The notes under the pieces were generated by a model. That model ran no database searches. It was not told the origin of the DNA and was given only the letters and a program-made list of their open reading frames with translations. From contig OZ017769.1 in the NCBI GenBank assembly GCA_963969345.1, positions 4,839,725-4,903,724 on the forward strand: a stretch of DNA of 64,000 nt. The letters run 5' to 3'. Both the position numbers and the translations under genes were made by a program. Within the stretch, counting starts at the first letter, position 1; every line of letters begins with the position of its first letter. Positions 26,507-37,244 of this stretch are shown one piece after another. This DNA is from Turbatrix aceti (Eukaryota > Nematoda > Chromadorea > Rhabditida > Panagrolaimidae).

Positions 26507-27425
26507 TTAGAAAAGAGAATCCATGTTTCCGCGGTTCGTGAAGCCGAAACTGTTGTGCGTACGGGAGGAGATGGACGCTGTGTTCTTCTGGATGCCGTGC
26601 CGAGGGCCGTCGATCGATGAGGCGGATGCTGTGATTTTCTTCACGCCCTGAAAAAAAATTGGAAATTACAAAAAAAATATTCAAAAATTTTTTTTAATAA
26701 AAAATATTCAAAAATTTTTTTTTAAATTAAACAAAATTTTTCAACATTTTTTTAAAACGAACCTTGAACCCCTTGGTCAGGGCCTTCTGGTTGAAGCTCT
26801 TCCACGTCTTCTTCTCCTTCTCCTGCTCCTCTTCGATGGCCTTGCGACGCTGCTCCTTCTTCTGGGCCCGGGCCTTGCGTCGTTCGCGCTCCTGACGCCA
26901 GTCTTTTTTCACGACGCCGGCCTTGGTCGACTGGAAGACGTAGTTCTTCTCCTCGCCCATCGGCGCTTGCTGCAGGTCATCCAGACTCACGATTTCCTTT
27001 TCTCCGGTTTCTAAAATCCGCAAAAAGTAAAAAATAGGCTCACAACAAAAAAAAACTCACGGAAGAACGTAACAGAAGCCTTATCGTCACTGATACTGTC
27101 GATGGAAGCCGACAGACGCTGCCCCGTCTTGGTCTTTGCCATGCACTTCATGCCAGGCTCCCAGAAATACTTATTGCCGAATTTGGACGGATTCCGACCG
27201 GAAGACTTGTCTCCACCCTGCTTCGTTCCAGGAGCATCCCCCAGCTGTTCCTGGAGCTGAATGAGCTCCTCGAGGTCGCGCTTGAGCTTGACGAGATCGG
27301 CATTGTTCGGTTCAGCGGCTAGCGCGACTTCCACCTGAAAAAATCAAAAAATATATGAAAAAACACGTTCGGGAGTGACCAACCTGCTCGAGCTGAACTT
27401 TGTATCCAGAAAGTTCCTCAGACAT
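26507..27425 (-). CDS. SMNDC1: SPF30/SMNDC1 Tudor-domain splicing factor
   Basis: Exons 27384-27425, 27061-27334, 26763-27010 and 26507-26647 give 234 residues, close to the roughly 238 of animal SPF30. The protein begins MSEELSGYKVQLEQ. It has an N-terminal helical region, then a single Tudor domain (about residues 75-125: PGMKCMAKTKTGQRLSA, ASVTFF, LDDLQQ). A basic, glutamate/lysine-rich coiled segment follows (RQERERRKARAQKKEQ), then the conserved KKTWKSFNQKALTKGFK and a Ser-rich tail. SPF30 binds symmetrically dimethylated arginines of Sm proteins and is needed for tri-snRNP entry during spliceosome assembly in the nucleus. The three introns are 49, 50 and 115 bp. The gene diverges from RPB6 across 256 bp, which suggests a shared promoter. 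The symbol is the human orthologue name. Confidence 0.93.
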
Positions 27426-27681
27426 TATGTCTAACACAAAATAGAGATTCAAAATGGAAAAACGAATGGAAAACAGAAGAATCGATGACTGGAAAAAGTG
27501 GAAATATCGACAATTCGTCCAACCAATTTTGTCAACTTTGGAAAACATTCTCGCTGCGACTCTCGACGCGAAAATTTTATATACTCGCGTTGCACAAATT
27601 TTTGCGGAAATTCATCTGAGTTTTTCGCGTTTTTATTTTCTTTAGGCTTTATTTTACAATCATTTCACATTTTTAGTCATC
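27426..27681. promoter_or_regulatory. 256-bp divergent intergenic region between SPF30 and RPB6
   Basis: The two start codons face away from each other. A splice-acceptor-like TTTTTAG ends 5 nt before the RPB6 ATG (at 27676), as expected for a trans-splice or 5' UTR acceptor. GTGTTAG on the minus strand lies 5 nt before the SPF30 ATG. Confidence 0.5.
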
Positions 27682-28127
27682 ATGGCTGACGACGAGGATT
27701 ATGATGCCGCTGACGTCGATGAGGCCGACTACATTGACGACGACGCCGACGTCGACGATGTCGAAATGGATGGCGAGCCTGAAGACGGCGAAGAACGCAT
27801 TCAAATCATTGAGGTTTGCTTTTATCCTCTCATTTGCTTTCAAATTGTCTGTTTTTGCAGAATGTAGGCCAAGCAGTGCCTAAGGAGGACCGGAAGACGA
27901 CGCCCTTCATGACCAAGTACGAACGAGCTCGGATCCTCGGCACACGGGCGCTCCAGATCGCGATGGGTGCTCCGGTCATGGTGGAGCTCGAAGGCGAGAC
28001 TGATCCGCTTGAAATTGCCCGCAAGGAGCTCAAGGACATGAAAATCCCCATCATCATCCGCCGGTATCTTCCGGACGGCTCGTACGAGGACTGGGGCCTC
28101 GAAGATCTCCACATCACGGATTGGTAA
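27682..28127 (+). CDS. rpb-6: RNA polymerase I/II/III common subunit RPB6 (RPABC2)
   Basis: Exons 27682-27813 and 27861-28127, with a 47-bp intron ending TTTTTGCAG, give 132 residues, the usual size. The N-terminus is a long Asp/Glu tract. The C-terminal core holds the omega-like fold with [37 protein letters not shown] and [17 protein letters not shown], ending HITDW, all nearly invariant in the family. RPB6 is a shared structural subunit of the three nuclear RNA polymerases. An acceptor-like TTTTTAG lies 5 nt upstream of the ATG, suggesting spliced-leader addition. The gene runs convergently towards the PP1-like gene. Confidence 0.97.
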
Positions 28128-28562
28128 TCAGGGGCGGCGACGTTCAACCGTTCAACGACTCAATTGTTTTTTGTTTTTGATTTTTGATACATACACTCGC
28201 GGAAAAGGATGAATAACTGCAGGATGGGGGCTTTTTTCTGTAAAAACAGGCGTTTTTAGCGTAAACTTTATTTGAGTATCGTAAACGCGCATTTTTTAGG
28301 TAGTTTTTTCGTTTGACGTATTTTTGCCATAATTTTTGAGTTTTTACGGTTCTTTAGACCGAATACGAACGTTCGAGTTTGTTCGCGAACAAATTAAATT
28401 TTTTCTGTTTGTGTTAGTTGGCGAACACATTTTTTATCATAATTGTTTGTTCGCGAACACCGTTAAAAATGGTCGCGTTCAAATTTTCCAAAGTGTTCGT
28501 GTTCGTTCGCCATCGGATACCATGTTTACTGTAAGTTTATGACATTTACATCCAAAAGCGGA
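28128..28562. repeat. convergent intergenic region with GTTCG(C/T)GAAC repeat patch
   Basis: Between the RPB6 and phosphatase 3' ends. About 28360-28515 is rich in GTTCGCGAAC and CGAACA units, the same family as at 20.9-21.2 kb and 47.1-47.35 kb. No canonical AATAAA is obvious for RPB6. Confidence 0.5.
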
Positions 28563-29900
28563 TCACGTTTTACACGTCTGGGTGGGGACAACCTTGGTCT
28601 GTCCTCGGCCAATTGTCGGTCGCAGGATTTGGAATGAGCACACGAGGTTTTCGTCTACGTTCATTATTGCCGCCGCATTGTCAAATTGGCCTAAAAAGTC
28701 ATCATTTGTATTTCTATTTACGACCACGAAAGTCTCGAGTTAAGACAAACCACAGTAATGAGGCGCAGAGAAGATGGTGACGCACTTGCGATTGCCGAAG
28801 AACTCGTACCCATCCTGGACGACCTGGTGGGCACGGGCGACGAGGTCGATGTTGAGCTTCTGGCAGAGGTTGGCAAGGACGTCGGAGCCGAATCCGAAAG
28901 ACGCGCCCCTCATATTCGCCTGAAAACCGGTGAGCCCAGGCACAGGATCAGCCCAGAGAAGGTCCATTTCGAGGGTTGGTCCGGTTGCCTCGGTGGGTCG
29001 TTTGATGGCCCGGAGTTGCTCTAGAGTCTCGAGACGAGGCGAAATCCCCCCGTGCATGCAGAGAATGCGTTCGCCGACGAGCGCGCAAAGCGGCATGACG
29101 CGAAACGTGTCCTGGAAGGATTTGTACAATTTCTCAGACTTGTATCGCCGATTGCACTCCTCGTAGAACCCGTAGACCTTGTTGACGTTCTCGCACTCGT
29201 GATTGCCCCGGAGCAGGAAAAAGTTGTTGGGGTACTTGATTTTGTAGCAGAAGAGGAGCAAAATAGTCTCGAGATTCTGTCGGCCCCGGTCAACGTAGTC
29301 ACCGAGGAAAAGGTAGTTGGCAGAGGGCGGGAAGCCGCCCTTGTTGAAGAGGCGCAGGACGTCGCCGTACTGGCCGTGCGTATCGCCGCACATCTTGATC
29401 GGAGGATCGACTTCGACGCATGGTGTCTGGGACAAGAAAATCTCCCGAGCTTTTACTAAAAACAAAGGGGCTTAGCTTGGCTGCGAACTTCGCATTCAGT
29501 GTTGTCGAATTCAATTTTTCCAAATTTTCGAGTTTGAGAACCCAAAAGAAGTCCAAATTATGAAAAAAATTGAAAAAATCAAATTTTGACATTCAAAAAC
29601 GCAATATTTGGTATATTTGCATCCGAAATGCATAAATTTGAGTAAATTAAATTAATGCAACGGTTTTGGGTTCAAAAAAATTGGATTTGGTCGGGTTACT
29701 CGAGATGTTCGGATTTGGGTCGAGTTAACCCCGAAAAATTTCCAAACCCAATAACACGTTACCGAAAACGTATCTAATGGCTTACATGTAATAGCGATGA
29801 TTTCCTCGGCCTTCACCGTCAGCGTGAGCCCTTTATCGGGATGACAGACGCTGAGCAGTCGCACGAGAAGGCTGTCAATCTCCGGTGGCGTCACAGACAT
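28563..29900 (-). CDS. PP1-like serine/threonine protein phosphatase catalytic subunit
   Basis: Exons 29786-29900, 28751-29455 and 28563-28690 give 315 residues, slightly shorter than the roughly 325-330 of canonical PP1. The metal-binding and catalytic motifs are all present: [27 protein letters not shown] and [13 protein letters not shown]. The last exon supplies the PP1 C-terminal block ([23 protein letters not shown]). It differs from canonical PP1 at strongly conserved positions: GDTHG for GDIHG and SAPHYCG for SAPNYCG, and it has a basic, Thr-rich tail. PP1 dephosphorylates Ser/Thr and is directed by RVxF-type partners. The divergence fits the rapidly evolving, often germline-expressed PP1-like paralogues of nematodes rather than the housekeeping enzyme; this is inference. 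Intron 1 is 330 bp, intron 2 is 60 bp. Confidence 0.92.
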
Positions 29901-30041
29901 TGGGGCGTGCGTGCGTGACCACTCGAATGCACTCTGCCTGTAGGTATCGGATTTTCTCGACTTCCCAACGGCACTTTATGCTAATTTTTTAAGCATTGAC
30001 CCGGGTGGCTCTAAATAACGTAAATACATAAATAGTAATAA

Positions 30042-30047
30042 TTTATT
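30042..30047 (-). terminator. polyadenylation signal AATAAA overlapping the transporter stop codon
   Basis: On the minus strand the sequence reads GACAAATAAAT, with the stop TAA at 30045-30043 inside AATAAA. Confidence 0.5.
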
Positions 30048-31876
30048 TGTCAGAAGAAGAAATTCTGGTAAAAGGTCTGGGCTCAGTGGTAAACGTCAGC
30101 ATCTGGGCGCCGATGGCAAGAAAATTGAAGACTCCGGTGATGCGGAACATGATGACGAAGGTTTCTGCGCTGTCGAGGTTGACGAAGAAGCTGGTGATCG
30201 TGGAGAGAATGATCCCTGTCACATAGTAGACCATGATTCCCTGCAAAGGTGGCGTCAATCAAAACATCAAGAGATAACAGCTGACTTACAACTGCTCCAA
30301 AGAAGTGCACGTGTTGCTGGCACATCTGAAAATATACTCAAATTATTATTGATACAGGTGATTTTTAACAAATGCAAAAAATTCGAAATCATTTTGAATT
30401 TTTAGATAGAATTTGTCTTTTTAATTTAAAATTGTTCAGAATTTAATCAAAATTTAAAAAAATGCCGCAAAAATTACTGTTAAAAATTATTTGGGCGCCG
30501 CTTCGAAAAAATCAAAGGCATTTTTTCAAATAAAAATGGTTTTGTTTCAACTTTTTTAGCATTGGAACTTCAATTTTTCTACTTTTTCAAATGCCTCGAG
30601 AAATTTTTTTTATCATGTGCAAAGTTATTTCACTTTGTTTTGTAATTGGTTGAACAAAAATTTGGTTTAAAATTGTCGAATGTTGTCAAAATGACTCTAA
30701 AACAAAGCAAAAATGTTTTTTTTCAAAAAGTAGGCAAAAATTGGAGTTATCCAGTGACCTGATTTTTATGCCCGATTAGGGACCTGATTTTTTTATGCCT
30801 ACCGTCTGCTCGGACTTGTTGAACGACATCGCCCCGAAGCCCATTCCACCGTTTATAATGTTGGCCACGACCGCGATCCAGAGCGCATCTTTGTGGATGA
30901 AGCTCATCATGATGAAGTACGTCGTCGATGCCACCCAGAACAAAGCGCCGTAGATGTAGAACTTTGTTCGCTCGGAGAGAGGTATGAAGACGTCGATGGA
31001 AGGACAAACGAGCTTGATTACAACGGAGATGGCAAAGCCCAGAGAGCTCAACAACCCGATTTCGAACGGAGATTCCTTGTAGACGACGTTCATAAAAGAC
31101 GGCGCACAAACCATGGTCACGAACCAACTCACAAACACCGGAGAGCCAATCAGCACGCCGATGACAACTGGCAGATCGGTGAAAAACTTTCGGTACGGCA
31201 CTTTTTGTGGCTTGTCTTCGGCAACGGTAAACTGATTTGTCGTGATATAAAGAAGTTCTTTGTCCGATACAAAGCGATTTTGCGCGGGGCTGTCAGTGTA
31301 AACAATTTCAAAAATTATGAAAAATACAGCGGCGATGCCGGCAAAGAGGGGATACATCCCGCGCCAGCCAAGCGACGTCGCACAGATTCCACCGGAATAG
31401 AACCCCGCGACAATGATTGGTAAGTCGTAAGAAGCCATCATCAGGCCAGTAAAAATGCCGAGTTCATGCACAGTCGACCAATTGTTGACGCAAGCCGCAA
31501 GAATGACCATCGCGTTCGAAACTGATATTCCCACTATGAAGACCAGAACCGCCATTGCTGGGAAGCCAAGGCCGGCAAAGGCGACGAAGACCAGCGAAGC
31601 GATGATGCCAAGCGCGACGTAGGCCTGGAAGACCCGCTTGAAGCCAAAGACGTTGTGTAGCTTCACGGCCATCGACAGGCCCAACATCATGCCAATGCAG
31701 TTGATGACATTCAGCCAGCTGGTCTGCGAGAAGGAAAACACAGCCTTGCCAGGTGAGTCGTCGTTAACGCAGACAACGTAGTAGGAAAAAAGCGCGTTCA
31801 ACGCCCACATAGAAGTCTGAATAAAAAACATGGCAATGTTCACGACATATCGCGTTTTGCCGTAGAAATGCCGCAT
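30043..31876 (-). CDS. SLC17-like major facilitator transporter
   Basis: Exons 30803-31876, 30290-30325 (a 36-nt, 12-codon exon) and 30043-30240 give 435 residues. The protein has about 12 hydrophobic segments. Features of the anion:cation symporter (SLC17) group are visible: NCIGMMLGLSMAVKLHNVFG after TM2, SLGWRGMYPLFAGIAAVFF, then a cytosolic loop with DSPAQNRFVSDKELLYI, followed by FFTDLPVVIGVLIGSPVF, YKESPFEIGLLSSL and NIINGGMGFGAMSF. SLC17 members move organic anions or phosphate, usually coupled to Na+ or H+. The substrate cannot be told from sequence. The TAA stop lies inside an AATAAA hexamer (30042-30047), so the 3' UTR may be extremely short. Intron 1 (30326-30802) is AT-rich and empty. 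Confidence 0.85.
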
Positions 31877-32234
31877 CGTGATGGTTTTTTAAAAATCAAA
31901 TCCAATAATATACAGGTGAGCAGAGATCAGTGCATCACACCAAAGAAAACTGAAGAACGTTGTGTCTCATTAAAGAAACAATGATAAGCATTTTTCCGGC
32001 CCCGAAGAAGTCATACACGGAACTTTCAGACTTGTCTGTGCACAAACGGTGCGGACTTTTCCATTCACAAAATATTTCTCCCATGTGTTGTGCAGTCATC
32101 ACGACTATAGTTTTTATAGTTCAGTGAATAGTTAGAATATTGACATTGTTGAACATCAAAAAACAGTTTAAAAAAAAACAACGTTGCATTTATTGTTTCA
32201 CGCCTTTGAAATGCAAAGTCAGCCAAAACACTGA
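31877..32234. other. intergenic region, transporter 5' side to glucocerebrosidase 3' side
   Basis: No gene seen. An AATAAA on the minus strand at 32189-32194, about 40 nt after the glucocerebrosidase stop, is its likely polyadenylation signal. Confidence 0.6.
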
Positions 32235-33880
32235 CTACTGCCAGAGAAAAGTGTTGATAGACAATTTCTCGATCTCGACTTTGAACGCTTTGGTTTTGCT
32301 CGTCTGAACAACGACAGAATGCGGAATGGTGTTCTTGTTTATAAGAACTAGGACGTTTTGCTTAGTTGGCGTAACGAACGCGACGCCATCAACGTCGCTG
32401 CCGCCATCAGAAGGGCTGACGATGTCGAGACCGACATTGACCGAACCGCGGACGATAAGCTTGCTGAAGTGACCCATTGCATGAAACTCGGGCTGCAGGT
32501 AGAACTCGTCTGCCGTCGCGTTTACGATTATCGGTGCATCCAAGTAGTTATTTACCCAGGTGGGTCCGCCACTGGTGTTAAGAGCCATGTTCCAGTCCAT
32601 CCAACCAACTCCCCAGTTTTGAAGTACCTAAAACCAAATAGGGTCATCAAAAATTAATCAAGTGCCGAACCTGAACGATGTCATTGGAATATTTTAGTGC
32701 TCGGGAAAAGTCACCCCGCATGTTTGAAGCGTAGAAAGTGCAAGCTTCGGTGTACAATACAAATTTTTCTGGCTGGAAGTCATGAACCTCGGTCAAAATA
32801 GAAGGCGAGCTGCATACGTCTCCGTACCAATGAACAGCCGTACCCGCGACGTATTTGGCAGCCTCTGGATCACCGATGATAGTTTTAGCACTATCGATAG
32901 AGAAATAACGCTGGTCATCGTGAATCATGAGTTTTAGCTGGGAAGTAACGTTTGATGACTTCAGGGCAGGGCCAAGGTCTTTTTTTATAAAGTCTCTAAA
33001 AATTACAGACATCAGGTGTTTTTCAGAAACAATAAACTGTTTACCTGGAAAGTTCGGGAGACAGTCGCATAGTCTGCCAACTTCCATTACCATGTTTTGG
33101 CTCATTAAGCACCGTAAGTCCCCAAAAATCAACTCCATTTTTGTGGTACTCCAAGAAAAACTTCAGGTAATACTGAGCAAAGGCCTGGTAATAAGGTCCG
33201 CCGGGAGCGCCTTTGAGATATCCGTAGTTAATCATTTTACCGTTTATCTTCATCCATCCAGGCGCCGACCATGGACTCGAAAACAGCCTAAGAGAGTTGT
33301 TTGACATTTCACGGGCTCGTTTGATAGCAGGAATCTTATAAAGAAAGTCTTCTTTGGCCAAGCTGAAGTGAGCGAGTTCGAGGTCGCCATCGTGGTCGTC
33401 ATAAGAGTAAATGTGTGTCGAAAAATCGCAGCTGGCCACAGGAACTCGTCCCATAGTGTAACCGATGCCATTCGCCCCGTAATACGCCTGCAGGAGTTGC
33501 TCCTGGGACTTGGGTGACAGAGAGTACAGATTGATGCCAAAAGCGTCAGTGAACGCACCGCCAAAGCCCAGAATAGACTGCTTCTTCTGTAAAGGGTTAA
33601 ACACCACCTTGTACGCCTTTGTCGAGTTGAAAACAATTTTCTTGATGGGTGTGAAGCTGAGGTCGAAGCGTTTTCCGGAAGCTGTGGATTCGTACCACGC
33701 CACTTGTCCACGGGGAAAAGGGTCGGGTGACGGCCATTCCGAGCAGTAAGTCGAGTTGCAAACGCATTCAAATTGATCTGGTACCGGTTCGTTTTTGATG
33801 CAAGGTTTCAGATTGACACCTGCTCCAAAGTGATAAACGGTAACGGCAAAAACCGTCGTTGTAAACCAGAAGAGAAACAT
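32235..33880 (-). CDS. glucocerebrosidase (GH30 glucosylceramidase), copy 1
   Basis: Exons 33045-33880, 32671-32995 and 32235-32627 give 517 residues, the usual size for nematode GBA proteins. An N-terminal hydrophobic stretch (MFLFWFTTTVFAVTVY) is a likely signal peptide for lysosomal or secretory targeting. A Cys-rich segment follows (CIKNEP, CVCNSTYC), then GFGGAFTDAFGIN and the GH30 barrel with SSPWSAPGWMK. The acid/base glutamate is in LTVLNEP and the nucleophile glutamate in FVLYTEACTF. A C-terminal beta domain ends TFLWQ. The enzyme cleaves glucosylceramide to glucose and ceramide. Both catalytic residues are intact. Introns are 43 and 49 bp. Copy 2 lies 317 bp upstream on the same strand and is very similar. 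Unlike copy 2, copy 1 has no intron in the signal peptide. Confidence 0.95.
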
Positions 33881-34197
33881 TAATTAAAGGGCTCAAGTGA
33901 ACGATAAAAGTATTGTACGAATGAAAATACAACATCGCTTTGCAGAATTAAGGACAACAGCAGTTACAAATGTTGTGACTCACATCGCTACCAACGTGAT
34001 ATTGCCTTGCAGCAATGACTCAACAGCACCGCAATCCCCCGCTTCTAAGCTATTCTTTCACATCAATGAATAAACCAATCCGCAACCACAACGCCACGGT
34101 ATCAGAAGGCAGCATTTGTGTCCCTCAAGAAAGAATTACTACCGACAATATCACTTTCTTCATTGACATGACAAGGTTTTTTGAATTTAATATGAGT
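33881..34197. other. 317-bp intergenic region between glucocerebrosidase copies
   Basis: Nothing coding recognised. The promoter of copy 1 and the 3' UTR of copy 2 must lie here, so co-transcription of the two copies is also possible. Confidence 0.5.
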
Positions 34198-35880
34198 CTA
34201 CTGCCAGAGAAAAGTGTTAATAGACGATTTCTCGATCTCGACTTTGAACGCTTTGGTTTTGCTCGTCTGAACAACGACAGAATGTGGAATGGTTGTGTTC
34301 TTGTTTATAAGAACTAGGACGTTTTGCTTAGTTGGCGTAATAAACGCGACGCCATCTACGTCGCTGCCGCCCCCAGAAGGACTGACGATGTCGAGACCGA
34401 CATTGACCGAACCACGAACGATAAGCTTGCTGAAGTGACCCATGGCATGGAATTCGGGCTGCAGGTAGAACTCGTCTGCCGTCGCGTTTACGATTATCGG
34501 CGCGTCCAAATTGTTATTTACCCAGGTAGGTCCGCCACTTGTGTTAAGAGCCATGTTCCAGTCCATCCAACCAACTCCCCAGTTTTGAAGTACCTAAAAC
34601 CAAATACGGTCATCAAACATTAATCAAGCGCCGAACCTGAACGATATCATTGGAATATTTTAGTGCTCGGGAAAAGTCACCCCGCATGTTTGAAGCGTAG
34701 AAAGTGCAAGCTTCGGTGTACAATACAAATTTTTCGGGATGCAGGTTATGGATCTTGGTCAACACGGAAGGCGGGCTGCCGCTGTCTCCATACCAGTGAA
34801 TACCGATACCTGCGACATATTTTGCAGCTTCCGGATCACCAATAATTATTTTAGCGCTATCGTAAGCGTAATAGCGCTGATCATCGTGAATTATGAGTTT
34901 CAGCTGAGAAGTAACGTTTGATGACTTCAGGGCAGGGCCGAGGTCTTTTTTTATAAAGTCTCTGAAAAGTACTGACGATATGGATTGTAAAGGCACACTG
35001 CTCACCTAGAGAGTTCAGGAGTCAGAGACATGGTTTGAAATTGGGCACCGCCGCCTTCGGGCTCATTAAGCACCGTGAGTCCCCAGAAATCAACTCCATT
35101 TTTGTGGTACTCCAAAAAAAACTTCAGGTAATACTGAGCAAAGGCCTGGTAATAAGGTCCGCCGGGAGCGCCTTTGAGATATCCGTAGTTAATCATTTTA
35201 CCGTTTGTTTTCATCCACGCAGGCGCCGACCATGGGGTCGAAAACAGCTTCAGGGAACTGTTTGAGATTTCACGGGCTCGTTTGATAGCCGGAATCTTGT
35301 ATAAGAGATCCTCTTTGGCCAAGTCAAAGTGAGCGAGTTCGAGGTCGCCATCGTGGTCGTCATAAGAGTAAATGTGTGTCGAAAAATCGCAGCTGGCCAC
35401 AGGAACTCGTCCCATAGTGTAACCTATGCCATTCGCTCCGTAATACGCCTGCAGGAGTTGCTCCTGGGACTTGGGTGACAGAGAGTACAGATTGATGCCA
35501 AAAGCGTCAGTGAACGCACCGCCAAAGCCCAGGATAGACTGCTTCTTCTGTGAAGGGTTAAACACCACCTTGTACGCCTTTGTCGAGTTGAAAACAATTT
35601 TCTTGATTGGTGTAAAGCTGAGGTCGAAGCGTTTTCCGGAAGCTGTGGATTCGTACCACGCCGCTTGTCCACGGGGGAAAGGATCGGGTGACGGCCATTC
35701 CGAGCAATAAGTCGAGTTGCAAACGCATTCAAATTGACCTGGTACGGGTTCGTTTTTGATGCAGGGTTTGAAATCTACAAAATATACGAATACAGAATAT
35801 ACGAATACTCTCTAGTTACCTGCTGTAATGAGACACGCAGTGGCGGCCAAAACCGCCGTCGTCAACGAAAAGGATAGCAT
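34198..35880 (-). CDS. glucocerebrosidase (GH30 glucosylceramidase), copy 2
   Basis: Exons 35820-35880, 35006-35774, 34637-34961 and 34198-34593 give 516 residues. The first 61-nt exon encodes a signal peptide (MLSFSLTTAVLAATACLITA) and is followed by a 45-bp intron absent from copy 1. The remaining structure matches copy 1: GFGGAFTDAFGIN, STPWSAPAWMK, acid/base in LTVLNEPEGGG, nucleophile in FVLYTEACTF, ending TFLWQ. Differences from copy 1 cluster around the catalytic loop after NEP (EGGGAQFQT against KHGNGSWQT) and in the segment before the nucleophile (GIHWYGDSGSPPS against AVHWYGDVCSSPS). These loops could alter substrate preference; this is inference. It is the downstream neighbour of the serpentine-receptor array on the same strand. 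Confidence 0.95.
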
Positions 35881-37244
35881 CTTATGACAAACTTGCCATA
35901 GACAGACTAAACAAAAACGCTTTGCCTTGCGATTGGCCTTTGTTCGATTGAATAGAGTGGGAACACCAAAAATCCCAACCACAAATTTTGGTTTTCCCAG
36001 TTCACCATTCGAAAAATGTTTTGTTTATTTTTCACAGAACTCTAACAAAGGCCAGGGATACAATTATATATCTGACGACGATGAATAAAAAACAATTCAA
36101 CATCTAACATGTAAAACCGATCGTAATTGCAGCCGCCAGACAACAAGTCTGCAAGAATCAAATCAAAATATGCCAATGTTTTCTACACACCTCCAATGTG
36201 GCAAAATCAAAAGAAATGAAGCAGCAAATATGATCGTGATCAGTGCGCCTGGTATCTGACAGGATCCCAGTAAGTGTTTAGTTTTATACAAATGCAAAAA
36301 AACGCGCGTATCAAAGTTATTCCTCTATATAATTCGGCGCGGGGAACCCCATGGAAAACCTTATATGGTACAATCTACTGTCTGGCATATTCGCCGCCTT
36401 GGCCTTGATTCCCAATCCATTGCAACCGTGCCCAACGAAAACACTAACGTCAAACGGCAAACAAGTACAAGATTACCCTATAATTCGTTGTTCATGTTGC
36501 AAATGTGAATTTTTATTTTTTCCGTGTAAGAGCCATACCGTAACATTGCAACCACTGCAGTGAACAAAACCTTGCGCACGTCTTATCCAAAGCCCTTTGT
36601 TTTCATTTTTGCCATATTTTTTTTCGATTCAAAAAACTCTTGGCGCCCCGCGCAATTGAATTTTATTTGACATGCACGGAACTTTGGAACCATGTAGCGC
36701 TCATGTCACGAGCTCTAATCAGCTTTCAGACATTAATGAAATGAGTTACCGACCTCTGATGCTTAGCTACCCGCACTTTTTTCTCAGCGGCACGTGCGTA
36801 GACCGTTAATTGGCAGTTGCACGGTTATTTGTCAGCAAAAACATACATAAATATGGGCTTGTTTTGTGTTGATGATGTGCAGCGCGTTCGTGAAAATCGT
36901 TGCAAAACCATGATTTTCGGTCTCAAATGTTCAACTATTGTGTAATGTGCTCAGCAAAGTGCCGGAACTCTTTGGGCCTGAGCCAACACTATAATTTTTT
37001 ATGTTGCTTTTATAAAAAAACATCTAAAAAATACATAAATACTATTTTTTTTCATTTTAGGGGCATTGATTCTTGATCGTCAGCTACAAAGAACATTCCT
37101 CATCCTCAATTTGCTATTTTAGTGCCGGGTACTTTGTTTCTAGCTTTTATTCTGTTTACGTTACGAAGAGACTGCACTTCACAATTATTTACAACGAAAA
37201 AAACACAAAACAATACGAATATTTTTTTGTATATCACGATCTTT
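35881..37244. other. intergenic region between glucocerebrosidase copy 2 and receptor 1
   Basis: No gene recognised. The part at about 36667-36830 is a diverged copy of 38650-38815, both lying 3' of a receptor gene, so this flank belongs to a duplicated block. Confidence 0.7.
36667..36835. repeat. segmental-duplication flank, copy A
   Basis: Shares CATGCACGGAACTTTGG, TGTCACGAGCTCTAATCAGC, GAGTTACCGACCTCTGATGC and GTGCGTAGACCGTTAATTG (one change in the last) with 38650-38815, in the same order and orientation. Confidence 0.85.

Noticed and set aside
30893..31423. 176-codon plus-strand frame opposite the transporter
   Set aside because: Antisense shadow of exon 1 of the SLC17-like gene; no independent homology or splice context.
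32358..32657. Plus-strand open frames opposite both glucocerebrosidases (also 34324-34623)
   Set aside because: They are shadows of the GC-rich third-position pattern of the minus-strand exons, repeated in both copies because the copies are near-identical.
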